Both the position numbers and the translations under genes were made by a program. A DNA stretch of 64,000 nucleotides from assembly GCF_009910705.1 (NCBI RefSeq), contig NZ_JAAAXJ010000016.1:1-64000 (forward strand), in the 5' to 3' direction. The number at the start of each line of letters is the position of its first letter. Position 1 is the first letter of the stretch. The stretch is from Microvirga arsenatis. GTDB lineage: Bacteria; Pseudomonadota; Alphaproteobacteria; Rhizobiales; Beijerinckiaceae. This document shows positions 42,858 through 51,513 of this stretch, piece by piece. The notes under the pieces were generated by a model. It was not told where the DNA came from. It was given only the letters and a program-made list of their open reading frames with translations, and made no database searches.

Positions 42858-43580
42858 ATGGATTTCCTCCAGGTCCTCGCCTTGGCCCTCCTGCCTGCCG
42901 CGGGCAATTTCGCGGGCGGCGTGCTTGCCGAACTCATCCCGACCTCACGGCGGACTCTGAGCCGCGCGTTGCACGTGGCGGCCGGGATCGTCGTCGCGGT
43001 CGTCGACGTCGAGCTGATGCCGGAGGCCCTGGAGGGAGCTGCCCCCTGGCTGGTGGTTCTCGGGTTCTGCCTGGGCGGCGGCACCTTCATCCTGCTGGAT
43101 GCCGCCATGGAGCGGTTCAGCGGCGGCGAGAAGGCCGCCGGCCCATGGCTGGTCTATGCCGCGGTGTTCATCGACCTCTTCAGCGACGGACTGATGATCG
43201 GGGTCGGCTCGGTCGTTTCCTTCAGCCTCGCCCTCGTGCTTGCCGTCGGCCAGGTCACCGCTGACGTCCCTGAGGGCTTTGCCGCCATTGCCAACTTCCG
43301 GGACAAGGGCGTGGCCCGCTTCAAGCGGCTCATGCTCTCGGCATCCTTCGTGGCCGCCACCCTCCTGGGGGCTAGCGTCGGCTACTGGCTATTGCGGGAC
43401 CAGGCCAGAGCGATCCAACTCACAGCCCTTGCGTTCACCGCGGGCCTTCTGATCCTCGCCGCGGTCGAGGAGATGCTGGGCGAGGCGCACGAGGCGGCCG
43501 AGGACAGCCGGGCCACGGCAGCGTTCTTCGTGGGCGGGTTCGCCCTGTTCACGCTCGTTGCGTCCTACTTCGAGGCATAG
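42858..43580 (+). CDS. ZIP-family metal permease
   Basis: 240 residues, seven or eight membrane helices. The ZIP helix-4 region reads DLFSDGLMIG where many members have HNxxDG, and helix 5 has ADVPEGFAAI in place of HEIPEG; the two His are replaced by Asp. These substitutions may change ion choice. ZIP proteins usually import Zn or other divalent ions, odd beside an exporter, though some bacterial ones work in either direction. Probably co-transcribed with the CDF gene. Confidence 0.85.
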   Translation: MDFLQVLALALLPAAGNFAGGVLAELIPTSRRTLSRALHVAAGIVVAVVDVELMPEALEGAAPWLVVLGFCLGGGTFILLDAAMERFSGGEKAAGPWLVYAAVFIDLFSDGLMIGVGSVVSFSLALVLAVGQVTADVPEGFAAIANFRDKGVARFKRLMLSASFVAATLLGASVGYWLLRDQARAIQLTALAFTAGLLILAAVEEMLGEAHEAAEDSRATAAFFVGGFALFTLVASYFEA

Positions 43581-43626
43581 GGTGCGAAGCAGGCTTGCTG
43601 GTCTGCTTCCGGTGTGCGGCTCCAGC

Positions 43627-44301
43627 TTACTGGTTGGCTGTCATGGTCGGCGACGTCCGACCACCGAGCGAGGCCCAGGTCGAGCCCTGGTCGCCTTCGC
43701 GCTTGATGTACACGTAGCCCGTCTTGTGCCAGGGCAGGATGGCGTTGCGCTTGTTGTCCAGGATGAGGTCGCCCCGGTTGGTGCGAACCATCATCACCGC
43801 GTGTCCCGCGCCTTCCTCGTCGATGACAACGGTCATGCGCAGTGCCCGGCGAGGGAAGCCGGCTTCGACCAGGCGCCTGCGCTTGACGAGCTGATAGTCC
43901 TCGCAGTCACCGTAACCGTCCTCGGCGAAGTCCCAGCGGTCCTCGACGCCCCAGTGATCCTTATCCGTTTTGGCCCTGATGTCAGCGTTGACCTGCTGGT
44001 TGATTCGGACAAGGGTCTGCCAGTCCTTGGCCGTGAGCTCGATGGTGGCAGGCTCGGAGGCATCGACTGCGCATTCGCCCGGGTTCTGCTCACAGAACCG
44101 GATCCAACCCAGGATCGGCTTCGCTGTGCCGATCATCCCAACGGGTTGGGAGGCAGTCGGCAACCCTGCAACAGTCTGCGCCTGCGCCCCACTGCCGATC
44201 ACGGTGAGTCCCATCGTGAAGGCTGCGAGACGAAGCGTGTTCCGGAGAGAAAGTCGAGTGCTCAAGGACTCGAGGAGAGACTGCCGCATTGCCCCCGCCA
44301 T
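43627..44301 (-). CDS. transglutaminase-like cysteine peptidase (BTLCP family)
   Basis: 224 residues: signal peptide (about 20-42) and a transglutaminase-like fold with the triad visible as Cys133 (YGDCEDYQ), His167 (GAGHAVMM) and Asp182 (LILDN). Members are periplasmic and often linked to adhesin or biofilm-protein processing (LapG-like). No target adhesin is in the window. Function relative to metals is unknown. Confidence 0.88.
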   Translation of the reverse strand: MAGAMRQSLLESLSTRLSLRNTLRLAAFTMGLTVIGSGAQAQTVAGLPTASQPVGMIGTAKPILGWIRFCEQNPGECAVDASEPATIELTAKDWQTLVRINQQVNADIRAKTDKDHWGVEDRWDFAEDGYGDCEDYQLVKRRRLVEAGFPRRALRMTVVIDEEGAGHAVMMVRTNRGDLILDNKRNAILPWHKTGYVYIKREGDQGSTWASLGGRTSPTMTANQ

Positions 44302-44409
44302 GCTGTTAAGGTTTTGTTCATCAAACCTGACACAGCGGGCCGGTGGCGCTCAAGGCAAAAGTTAAACGAGAGTTAACAGGTCGCACCCCATTTCGTTCCA
44401 AACATTTCG

Positions 44410-44925
44410 TTATCCATGTCCCGCGCGCAATGTCGCAGCCGTGATCTCCAGGCGCCCGCTCATGTCGTCGAACGAGAGGGCGTAGTGGACGTCCGCGCTG
44501 TCCCGGTGCGCCTCGCCCACGCTCAACGCGGCATCACCCAGTTCGAGCAGGAGTTCGCCACGGCGCTCCGCCGCCATTCTTGGATCGTAGACAACCATCG
44601 TCGCACCGAGCACGGTCAGCGTATCGTCGATGAGCTTCGTCGCCGCCGCATCGTCTCCTTGGCGGAACGTCGCCGCGATCCTGATCCGCTCGGTGACGGG
44701 ACGATCCGGCGGGCCAACCACTTCGATGTCGACCTGACGCGCGGCGTAACGACAGCGACTGCTGACCACACAGGAGGTTTGCCGGACGCGAAGATCAGCG
44801 CCGAACTGTCCCAGCACCGGATTGATCATTTCTGCATAATTCGGCGGCGGGGCATCAAACGGATCGGCCGTCGCCTGGGAGGCAAGGGCGAGCGTTCCTA
44901 TGAAAAAGGCAAAGACTGGTCGCAT
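44410..44925 (-). CDS. exported protein of unknown function
   Basis: 171 residues: signal peptide (about 1-20, ending ASQA-TA) and a mature domain of mixed strands and helices with two cysteines (TSCVVSSRC). GGAGGGG precedes ATG 44925, which fixes the start; the open frame extends upstream to 45150 without a ribosome site. Content recalls a small periplasmic domain with helices near the C-terminus (LLLELGDAALSVGEAHRD). No family recognised. Confidence 0.65.
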   Translation of the reverse strand: MRPVFAFFIGTLALASQATADPFDAPPPNYAEMINPVLGQFGADLRVRQTSCVVSSRCRYAARQVDIEVVGPPDRPVTERIRIAATFRQGDDAAATKLIDDTLTVLGATMVVYDPRMAAERRGELLLELGDAALSVGEAHRDSADVHYALSFDDMSGRLEITAATLRAGHG

Positions 44926-45140
44926 GGCCCCTCCGAATGTTGCCAATATGCCGCCTGAGCATCGTGGCACGCACATGACCCACCATTCATTTCCGATGTC
45001 GTTTTCCCCGTAAAAATGGAGCATGGCCGACAGGGCTGCCAACCTCCCGGTTGTAATGCGTCGCTTTACTTCTCCAGCGGACACAAGCTCTTGATTGTGC
45101 CGCGCTTCACACTTCAGGGGGCATGTGAGAGGTTCGCGGC

Positions 45141-45521
45141 ATGAAGCCATGGCTTGCCATCACGCGTCTGCTCCCGCTCCTTGCGGTCCTTGCACTCGTG
45201 CTTGCCCCGTTTGCCGCCCCCGCTGCGGCTCGCGGGATGATCGCGCCCGTGGCGGCCGACGCCGGAATGGCTCGGGCCTCCGCAGCCTATGCCATGGTGA
45301 TGGCCGAGGTGCAGTGCTGCGCGCCCGCCCGCTCATCCAAGCCCGAAGCGCCCAAGGCCTGCCCGCTTGCGGCCTTGTGCCATGCGAAAGTTCTCCAGGA
45401 CGGTTCGACCGCCAGAGCGGTGGTGCGCTGGTTCAGCCCCGCACAGGCTCTGGTGCCCCGGGATGACGCCACACCGGAGACGCTGGCCCAGGCTCCACCT
45501 GCTCGGCCTCCCCAAGCCTGA
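45141..45521 (+). CDS. exported Cys-rich small protein (DUF2946-like)
   Basis: 126 residues: signal peptide (about 1-34), a short linker, then CC (EVQCCAPA) and ACPLAALCHAK, followed by a polar Pro-rich tail. The same CC ... ACPxAxLC pattern is seen at 58046. It opens the rightward operon leading to PCuAC and SCO genes. A role in copper binding or in sensing is inferred from position. Confidence 0.65.
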   Translation: MKPWLAITRLLPLLAVLALVLAPFAAPAAARGMIAPVAADAGMARASAAYAMVMAEVQCCAPARSSKPEAPKACPLAALCHAKVLQDGSTARAVVRWFSPAQALVPRDDATPETLAQAPPARPPQA

Positions 45522-45737
45522 GGATCTTGCCGGCGCAAGCGCCGGACGCCGCGTGGTCCTCACCGCGCCAAGGCCGACCCGTTGGGTCATGACTGCCGTC
45601 GATCCTGGGATAATCCAGTAAAGCCGTCTCTCTGGGCACGCCCTCTCGGCGGCGCTCCTCCGCGCAATTCCAGGACGGACCCGACACCTAAGCACAGATG
45701 TGATGATGCACCCCGTCGAGGGGCGAAAGACACCAAA

Positions 45738-46241
45738 ATGACGAAGCGATCTCTCGTTGCTCTCCTATCGACCCTGGCCATCGGCGGCATGCCGTCTGCG
45801 ATGGCCCAGGCCCCTGGAACCTTCCGCGCCGGCGCCATCGTGGTGGAGGCGCCCTGGTCCCGCGCCACGCCCGGCGGCGCCAAGGTGGGCAGCGGCTACA
45901 TGCGGATCAAGAACACCGGGTCGGAGCCCGACCGTCTGGTCGGCGGCTCCACCGTGGTCGCGGAACGCTTCGAGGTGCACCGCTCCACGGTTGTCGAGGG
46001 CGTCGCCCGCATGGAGCCCGTCGCCGGAGGCCTGGAGATCGGCCCGGGTCAGACCGTGGAGCTGAAGCCGGGCGCGCTGCATGCCATGCTCGTCAACCTG
46101 CGGCAGGGATTGAACCCAGGCGACACGGTGAAGGGCATGCTCGTGTTCGAGAAGGCGGGCGTGCTCAAGATCGAATACCGGGTCGGCGGCATCGGGGCAC
46201 AGGCCGCCCCGGCGGCTGCCAACGTCCACCAGGGCCACTAA
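45738..46241 (+). CDS. PCuAC-type periplasmic copper chaperone
   Basis: 167 residues: signal peptide (about 1-24) and the PCuAC cupredoxin-like domain. The Cu(I) ligands follow the H/M pattern: His in FEVHRS, Met in ARMEPV, then H-x-M in ALHAMLV. A short His-containing tail (NVHQGH) extends the site. It carries Cu(I) to SCO or directly to the CuA site of cytochrome oxidase. The SCO gene begins 10 bases downstream. Confidence 0.93.
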   Translation: MTKRSLVALLSTLAIGGMPSAMAQAPGTFRAGAIVVEAPWSRATPGGAKVGSGYMRIKNTGSEPDRLVGGSTVVAERFEVHRSTVVEGVARMEPVAGGLEIGPGQTVELKPGALHAMLVNLRQGLNPGDTVKGMLVFEKAGVLKIEYRVGGIGAQAAPAAANVHQGH

Positions 46242-46250
46242 GGCGGTGCA

Positions 46251-46883
46251 ATGTCATCCACTCTCAAGATCATTCGCTGGGTCGCATTTGCGCTCATCGC
46301 GGTCCTGCTGCTCCAGATCGGTTTCTTCGCTTGGCACTGGTACCGCGGGGAGACGTCCGGCTCTCGGTTCGCTCAACCCGTCATCACGACGACCGGAGTT
46401 GCAGACGTTGGTGGTCCATTCTCGCTGGTGAACCATCGGGGTGAGCGGGTCACGCAGGACACCTTCAAGGGCAAGCCGACGGTGTATTTCTTCGGCTTCA
46501 CCCACTGCCCGGAGGTGTGCCCGACGACACTTTTCGAAATGAGCCAGCACCTCAAGGACCTCGGCCCCGACGCCGACCGCCTCAACGTCGTCTTCGTAAC
46601 GGTCGACCCCGAGCGGGACACCCCCGAGTTGCTGAAGACCTACATGGAAAGCTTCGATCCCCGGATCGTCGCGCTCACCGGCTCGCCGGAGGAAGTGACG
46701 GCGGCGGCGAAGGCCTTCCGCGTCGCCTACCGCAAGGTGCCGACGGAGGGCGGCAACTACACGATGGAACACTCCGCGTCGGTGACCGTGACCGATGCAC
46801 AGGGCGGCTTCGTCAGCCTGATCGACTACCACGAGGACAAGGCAACGGCGCTCGCGAAACTCAAACGGGCGATCCGGGGATAG
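46251..46883 (+). CDS. SCO1/SenC-family copper chaperone
   Basis: 210 residues: N-terminal membrane anchor (about 8-28), then the SCO thioredoxin fold with CPEVC (Cu ligands) and distal His in MEHSASV. Closer to canonical SCO proteins than the one at 5781. With PCuAC upstream it forms the standard Cu delivery pair for oxidase CuA assembly or for buffering. Confidence 0.94.
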   Translation: MSSTLKIIRWVAFALIAVLLLQIGFFAWHWYRGETSGSRFAQPVITTTGVADVGGPFSLVNHRGERVTQDTFKGKPTVYFFGFTHCPEVCPTTLFEMSQHLKDLGPDADRLNVVFVTVDPERDTPELLKTYMESFDPRIVALTGSPEEVTAAAKAFRVAYRKVPTEGGNYTMEHSASVTVTDAQGGFVSLIDYHEDKATALAKLKRAIRG

Positions 46884-46886
46884 GAC

Positions 46887-47363
46887 ATGAGCCAACCCGC
46901 CACCACTCGTCACGTGACCATGCCCGATGGGCTGCTCACAACCGCAGGCCGTCACACGTGGGCGTACCTGTTCACCGCCTGGATCATAGCGCTCGCCGCG
47001 ACCGCCGGAGCCCTGTTCATCGGGGAGGTCATGGGGCAGACGCCCTGTAACCTATGTTGGCACCAGCGGGTCTTCATGTTCCCGCTTGCCGTCATCCTGG
47101 CCGTGGCGACCTTCCGCGAGGATACCGGCATCTGGCGCTACGCCTTGCCTATCGCAGGGCTCGGGTGGCTCATCGCCGCCTTCCACTCGCTGCTCTACGC
47201 CGGGATCACCCCCGAGGCGATCAAGCCCTGCGGACAGGGGCCGTCCTGCTCCAGCGCCGACATGACCGTTCTTGGCCTGCCGCTCCCCTACCTGTCGCTC
47301 GCGGCCTTCACCGCCATCGCCGTTCTTCTCATTCCTGCCAGTCGAAAGAAATCCAATGTCTAA
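46887..47363 (+). CDS. DsbB-like disulfide-generating membrane protein
   Basis: 158 residues, four membrane helices. Two redox pairs: CNLCWHQR in the first periplasmic segment and the pair in KPCGQGPSC in the second. It re-oxidises a DsbA partner and passes electrons to quinone. It begins 3 bases after the SCO gene and overlaps the partner DsbA gene, which identifies the pair. Confidence 0.92.
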   Translation: MSQPATTRHVTMPDGLLTTAGRHTWAYLFTAWIIALAATAGALFIGEVMGQTPCNLCWHQRVFMFPLAVILAVATFREDTGIWRYALPIAGLGWLIAAFHSLLYAGITPEAIKPCGQGPSCSSADMTVLGLPLPYLSLAAFTAIAVLLIPASRKKSNV

Positions 47364-48018
47364 GCGCCTCCTTGTCATCCTGACCGCCCTGATCGTGGTC
47401 GCCGCCTTCGCCGGTGGTGCCTTCCTGTATGACCGCTCCGGCAAGGGCGCCGAGCCTGCTTCCGCGGCTACCGCCGCCAACGGCACCCTGGTCCGGCCGC
47501 ACTCGCCGGTCATCGGCCCACCGGAGGCCCCAGTCACCATCGTGGAGTTCTTCGATCCGATGTGCGAGGCCTGCCGGGCCTTCTATCCCATCGTCAAGCA
47601 GATCATGGCGGACTTCCCGAAGGACGTGCGCCTGGTCCTGCGGTACACCCCCTTTCACGAGGGGGCCGACACCGCGGTTCGGATCCTGGAGACGGCGCGC
47701 GCCCAGGGACGGTTCGAGCCGGTTCTCGAAGCTCTGATGGCCACCCAGCCGGAGTGGGCCGCTCATGGCGCCCCCGATCTGGACAAGGCCTGGGGTTATG
47801 CCAAGGTCGCCGGCCTCCTGGTGCAACGCGCCCAGTCCGAGGCTTCCTCGCCCGAGATCACCCGCGTCCTGGAGCAGGATATTGCCGACGTGAAGGCCAA
47901 CAATGTGCAGCAGACGCCGACCTTCTTCGTCAACGGCAAGGCGCTGACCAATTTCGGCCCGCAGCAGCTCCGCGACCTGGTGCAACGCGAGGTCGACCAA
48001 GTGCGGAAGGGGTCATAA
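47356..48018 (+). CDS. DsbA-family thiol:disulfide oxidoreductase (BdbD-like)
   Basis: 220 residues: N-terminal membrane anchor (about 5-25), then a DsbA domain with active site CEAC (FFDPMCEAC) and cis-Pro (TPTFFVNG). The acidic CEAC active-site dipeptide is unlike the CGYC of the two Com1-like proteins. It is the likely oxidase partner of the DsbB-like protein with which its gene overlaps by eight bases. Confidence 0.93.
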   Translation: MSKRLLVILTALIVVAAFAGGAFLYDRSGKGAEPASAATAANGTLVRPHSPVIGPPEAPVTIVEFFDPMCEACRAFYPIVKQIMADFPKDVRLVLRYTPFHEGADTAVRILETARAQGRFEPVLEALMATQPEWAAHGAPDLDKAWGYAKVAGLLVQRAQSEASSPEITRVLEQDIADVKANNVQQTPTFFVNGKALTNFGPQQLRDLVQREVDQVRKGS

Positions 48019-48106
48019 TCGCCCCGACTGGTCTTCGGTCCCAATGGGATCCGGCCAAAGGTCGGATCCCCGGCAGCCTGAACTGTGGTAGTTCTCGGAG
48101 GCTCCC

Positions 48107-48748
48107 TTGAAACCCTGGCCATCCGCTGATCTCATGCCCGCCCGAGTCAAACGATCCTCCCGACGTCCGCTCACGAAGTCGGGGGGCACCCCTTGGGTCA
48201 GGGTCCTCACCGTCGCCTTCGGCCTTGCCCTTGGACTTTCGGCCGCCGGCGCCGCGGAGGCGCCGCCGCGTCTGATCGTGCATGAGACGCCGCGCCCCAT
48301 TCCGGAGCTTTCCTTCAAGGACGACGGCGGGCGGCAAGTTTCCCTCGCCGATCTGTGCGGCAGGATCGTCGTTCTGAACATTTGGGCGACCTGGTGTTCC
48401 CCATGTCGTGAGGAAATGCCCGCCCTTGATCGCCTCCAGGCCCAGTTCGACCGAAAGGATGTCGAGGTCGTCGCCTTGTCGATTGACCGGAAGGGGCTCG
48501 ATCCGGTGCGAAAGTTCCTCACCTCGGTCGATGTCAGGCATCTGGCGCAGTACATCGACGAGAGCGGCGGTGCGTCGCGCAAGCTTGGCCTTGTCGGCCT
48601 GCCGGGCACCCTGGTGATCGACCGGGACGGGCGGGAGATCGGCCGCTTGCTCGGCGCCGCGGAGTGGGACAGCCCGGAAACCGTGGAATTCCTGAAGGCA
48701 CGCGTCGAGCAGGGGAAGACCGCCCCAGCCCGGGAGCCAGCATTGTGA
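48107..48748 (+). CDS. TlpA-like thioredoxin-fold protein
   Basis: 213 residues: N-terminal signal anchor (about 30-50), then a TlpA domain with the active site WCSPC and cis-Pro (VGLPGTLVI). It is a reductive counterpart to the DsbA/DsbB pair, probably powered by the CcdA encoded next. TTG start at 48107 with GGAGG 6 bases upstream. Paralogue of 18805. Confidence 0.88.
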   Translation: MKPWPSADLMPARVKRSSRRPLTKSGGTPWVRVLTVAFGLALGLSAAGAAEAPPRLIVHETPRPIPELSFKDDGGRQVSLADLCGRIVVLNIWATWCSPCREEMPALDRLQAQFDRKDVEVVALSIDRKGLDPVRKFLTSVDVRHLAQYIDESGGASRKLGLVGLPGTLVIDRDGREIGRLLGAAEWDSPETVEFLKARVEQGKTAPAREPAL

Positions 48749-48835
48749 TGCTGGCCCGGTACCGGCACGTGCCTTGGACGAACATTTTGGCCGCCCGGGC
48801 CTCGTGCCGCGCCGGCAGGATGGAGTGAAGAACCC

Positions 48836-49564
48836 ATGCTCAGCGTCTCCCTCCCTGCCGCCATGCTCGGCGGGCTCATCAGTTTCTTGAGCCCCTGCGT
48901 CCTGCCGCTGGTGCCGCCGTATCTGTCCTTCTTGGCGGGCACGACGTTTGATCGCCTGAGCGCGGGCGACGATCGCGCTGTCCGACAGCGGGCCGTCCTG
49001 GCGGCGCTGCTGTTCGTGGCGGGCTTCTCCACCGTCTTCGTGCTGCTGGGGGCTACCGCTTCGGCCCTTGGCCAGGTGATCCGACAGTACCTCGATGTGC
49101 TGAGCACCCTCGCTGGAGTCTCTATCATCGTAATGGGGCTGCATTTCCTCGGCGTGTTCCGCATCGGGCTGTTCTACCGCGAGGCGCGATTCAGTGTGCC
49201 CAAACCCACTGGGCTCTGGGGCGCCTATGTGATGGGTCTGGCCTTCGCGTTTGGTTGGACGCCCTGCATCGGGCCAGTGTTGGCCGCGATCCTCACCGTG
49301 GCGGGCTCGGAGGACAGCGTGTCTCAGGGTGCGCTGCTGCTTGCCGCCTATTCGGCGGGTCTTGGCGTTCCCTTCTTGCTCGCCGCCTTCGCCATGAAGC
49401 CGTTCGCGGCTCTCCTCAAACGCATGCGCTCCCGCTTCGTGCTGATCGAGAAGGCCATGGGCGGCCTCCTCGTGCTGACCGGCATCGCCTTTCTGACTGG
49501 TTGGATCACCAACATGTCCTTCTGGCTCCTTGAGACGTTTCCCGCTCTGGCGACGCTCGGCTGA
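48836..49564 (+). CDS. ccdA: CcdA-type thiol-transfer membrane protein
   Basis: 242 residues, six membrane helices, two redox cysteines in SPCVLPLVP (helix 1) and TPCIGPVLA (helix 4). It moves reducing power from cytoplasmic thioredoxin to periplasmic TlpA-like proteins. Last gene of the 45141-49564 operon, supplying the reductive branch that balances the DsbA/B oxidative branch. Confidence 0.94.
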   Translation: MLSVSLPAAMLGGLISFLSPCVLPLVPPYLSFLAGTTFDRLSAGDDRAVRQRAVLAALLFVAGFSTVFVLLGATASALGQVIRQYLDVLSTLAGVSIIVMGLHFLGVFRIGLFYREARFSVPKPTGLWGAYVMGLAFAFGWTPCIGPVLAAILTVAGSEDSVSQGALLLAAYSAGLGVPFLLAAFAMKPFAALLKRMRSRFVLIEKAMGGLLVLTGIAFLTGWITNMSFWLLETFPALATLG

Positions 49565-49637
49565 CGTCCGGTGGAGACCATCTGATGGTCGACAGCCCCG
49601 CTCAAGTTTGCCAAAAAGGGTGCCGGTTTCCCAATGG

Positions 49638-50045
49638 TCAGGAACCCATTCCCCCAGCCGTTGCCTGATCGATTGATCTTGTGACCTGGTCCCGCGCCGA
49701 CCCGATGCAGGACACCACGCCGTTGACGATCATCTCGGGCGTGTAGATCTGACCCGCCTTGCGGGCTTTCGCATATCCCTTCTGCCGTAGGGTGAAGAGC
49801 GTGGCCGCCAGCGTATCCTTCCAGCCGAGATAATCCCAGTAGTTCACGGGCAGGGTCAGCACGACGAGGCTGGGATCCCGTTGCCACTCCATCATGAGCT
49901 CGTCCGCGGGCCGGCAGGCCGAGCAGCTTTGGCTGACGAAGAGTTCGAGAACCGTGCGCGGCTCCGGCGAGGCGGCAGCCTGGCCCACAACGAGGGTGGA
50001 GACAGCAGACAGAAGGCCAGTCCAGGTTCTCAAAGGGTATCGCAT
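49638..50045 (-). CDS. DUF1223 protein, C-terminally truncated
   Basis: 135 residues; intact DUF1223 proteins are around 230-260. The N-terminal thioredoxin-like half is present: signal peptide (about 1-25), FVSQSCSACRPAD (C-x2-C) and NYWDYLGWKD. After VVSCIGSARDQV the family sequence breaks off and the frame ends at 49638 with a short unrelated tail. The loss of the second half suggests a recombination joint at about 49640-49680, near the boundary between the thiol operon and copper region B. Confidence 0.72.
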   Translation of the reverse strand: MRYPLRTWTGLLSAVSTLVVGQAAASPEPRTVLELFVSQSCSACRPADELMMEWQRDPSLVVLTLPVNYWDYLGWKDTLAATLFTLRQKGYAKARKAGQIYTPEMIVNGVVSCIGSARDQVTRSIDQATAGGMGS

Positions 50046-50146
50046 GCCTCTAACTCAGCACGCCGTCCGGATGGCATGGAAGTCACGTTCCCTTGATCTC
50101 GGCCCGCCCGGGGACGTTAGGCCGGCTGCCGTGATCGACAGCGGGA

Positions 50147-50194
50147 ATCCGAATCGGTAGCCATGGTGGGCTTGCACTCAGCAAGTGGCTGACC
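50147..50194 (+). promoter_or_regulatory. conserved leader of the second dsbA-like gene
   Basis: Matches 948-995 with one substitution. The same hairpin (CTTGC at 50171-50175, GCAAG at 50181-50185) and 9-codon frame (ATG 50163 to TGA 50190) are kept, while sequence on either side has diverged. Confidence 0.5.
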
Positions 50195-50242
50195 CGTCCG
50201 GCGCGGAGCCGCGAACAGGACGGTCTGAACGCAAGGATCTCT

Positions 50243-51001
50243 GTGATGCCCTTCAACGCCCCCGCCGTGCGCCGTGTCGCGCTCCTCGCCGCGCTCGTCC
50301 TGCCGTCGGTGGTGCTGGCCCAGCCCGCTTCGTTCACGCCGGAGCAGCGCGAGGCCATCGGCGGGATCGTCCGGGAGTATCTCGTCAAGAACCCCGAGGT
50401 GCTGCAGGAGGCGTTCACCGAGCTCCAGCGGCGGCAGCAGGTGGCCGAGCAGGCGGGCCGGGCGGAGGTCCTGACCGCTGAGCGCGGCAAGCTCGAGAAC
50501 TCGCCCCATGACTTCGTGCTCGGCAACCCGCAGGGCGACGTCACCATGGTCGAGTTCCTCGATTACAACTGCGGCTACTGCAAACGCGCCGTGGCCGACG
50601 TGAAGGCGCTCATCAAGTCCGACCCCAAGCTGTGGGTGGTGATCAAGGATTTTCCGGTGCTTGGGCCAGGGTCCATCGAGGCCAGCCGCGTCGCGCTGGC
50701 AGCCAAGTCCCAGCTCACCGGCGACAAGCTCTACGAGTTCCACACCAAGCTCATGGAGAGACGCGGCCCGGCCAACGGGGAGTCCGCCAAGGCTGTGGCC
50801 AAGGAGATGGGGCTCGACATGGCCCGCCTGGAAAAGGATCTGCACAGCGATGGGATCGACGCCACGCTCAAGGAGAACATGAAGCCTGGCGAAAGGTTGG
50901 GCATCAACGGCACGCCCGGGTTCGTCATCGGGAATGAGGTTATTGCTGGAGCAGTCGGAGCCGAGCCGCTGAGACAGGTCATCGCGAACACGCGAAAGTA
51001 A
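50243..51001 (+). CDS. DsbA/Com1-like periplasmic thiol:disulfide oxidoreductase, copy B
   Basis: 252 residues, same architecture as 1048-1803: signal peptide, N-terminal helical extension, CGYC active site near residue 110, cis-Pro loop NGTPGF. Differences are scattered and conservative, so both copies look functional. It lies convergent with the region B cluster on the minus strand. ATG 50246 immediately follows the annotated GTG/ATG and could be the true start. Confidence 0.9.
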   Translation: MMPFNAPAVRRVALLAALVLPSVVLAQPASFTPEQREAIGGIVREYLVKNPEVLQEAFTELQRRQQVAEQAGRAEVLTAERGKLENSPHDFVLGNPQGDVTMVEFLDYNCGYCKRAVADVKALIKSDPKLWVVIKDFPVLGPGSIEASRVALAAKSQLTGDKLYEFHTKLMERRGPANGESAKAVAKEMGLDMARLEKDLHSDGIDATLKENMKPGERLGINGTPGFVIGNEVIAGAVGAEPLRQVIANTRK

Positions 51002-51066
51002 GGCACGAGCAGGATGTGAAGCAGCATCCGGAACTCCACTTCCGCCTCAGATCTTCGGCCAACGCT

Positions 51067-51512
51067 CTACGTTCCCGGTCTGCCGCGGGCCTGCTGGTAT
51101 TCGCGCTCGGTTTTTGGCCAAATGCTTTTGCCGAAGGCGAGGATCGCCCGGATTTCGGCGTCCGATAGTGAGCTCTCAAACGCGGGCATGTCACTTTCAT
51201 ACCCGGGCACGACCGCGGCCAAACCTTCTTCGTGATCGTGAACAGCTCCTCGTCGCTGTGATGCCATGTGTGCCCGCTGGCATCATGCGGTGGTGCTGGC
51301 ATGCGGCCGCTCGACAAGGCCTCCTGCCAGTTGGGCTGGCCTTCAAGCCTTGCTCCGTGGCACGAGGCACAGCGCTCGGCATAGAGTTTGGCGCCGAGCG
51401 TAACTTAGGCCGCGTTGCCTTGGCCCAGGGAGCGTTCGAGACCAAGCCACCCAATGGTGGCCGCAGCACCGAAGATTGCCAGGAGGGCACCCCAAGCTAG
51501 CACCCTGCCCAT
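51067..51512 (-). pseudogene. broken cytochrome c, paralogue of 23853
   Basis: Starting at ATG 51512 the frame encodes a membrane anchor (VLAWGALLAIFGAAATIGW), then meets an in-frame TAA at 51405-51407. Beyond it the same frame reads on through the haem site CASCH and DASGHTWHHSDEELFTITKK. Near 51222-51230 one base is missing relative to the intact gene, and the continuation (VPGYESDMPAF) is in another frame. One nonsense codon and one frameshift mark a pseudogene, although the residual sequence is still well conserved. Confidence 0.82.
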
Positions 51513-51513
51513 G

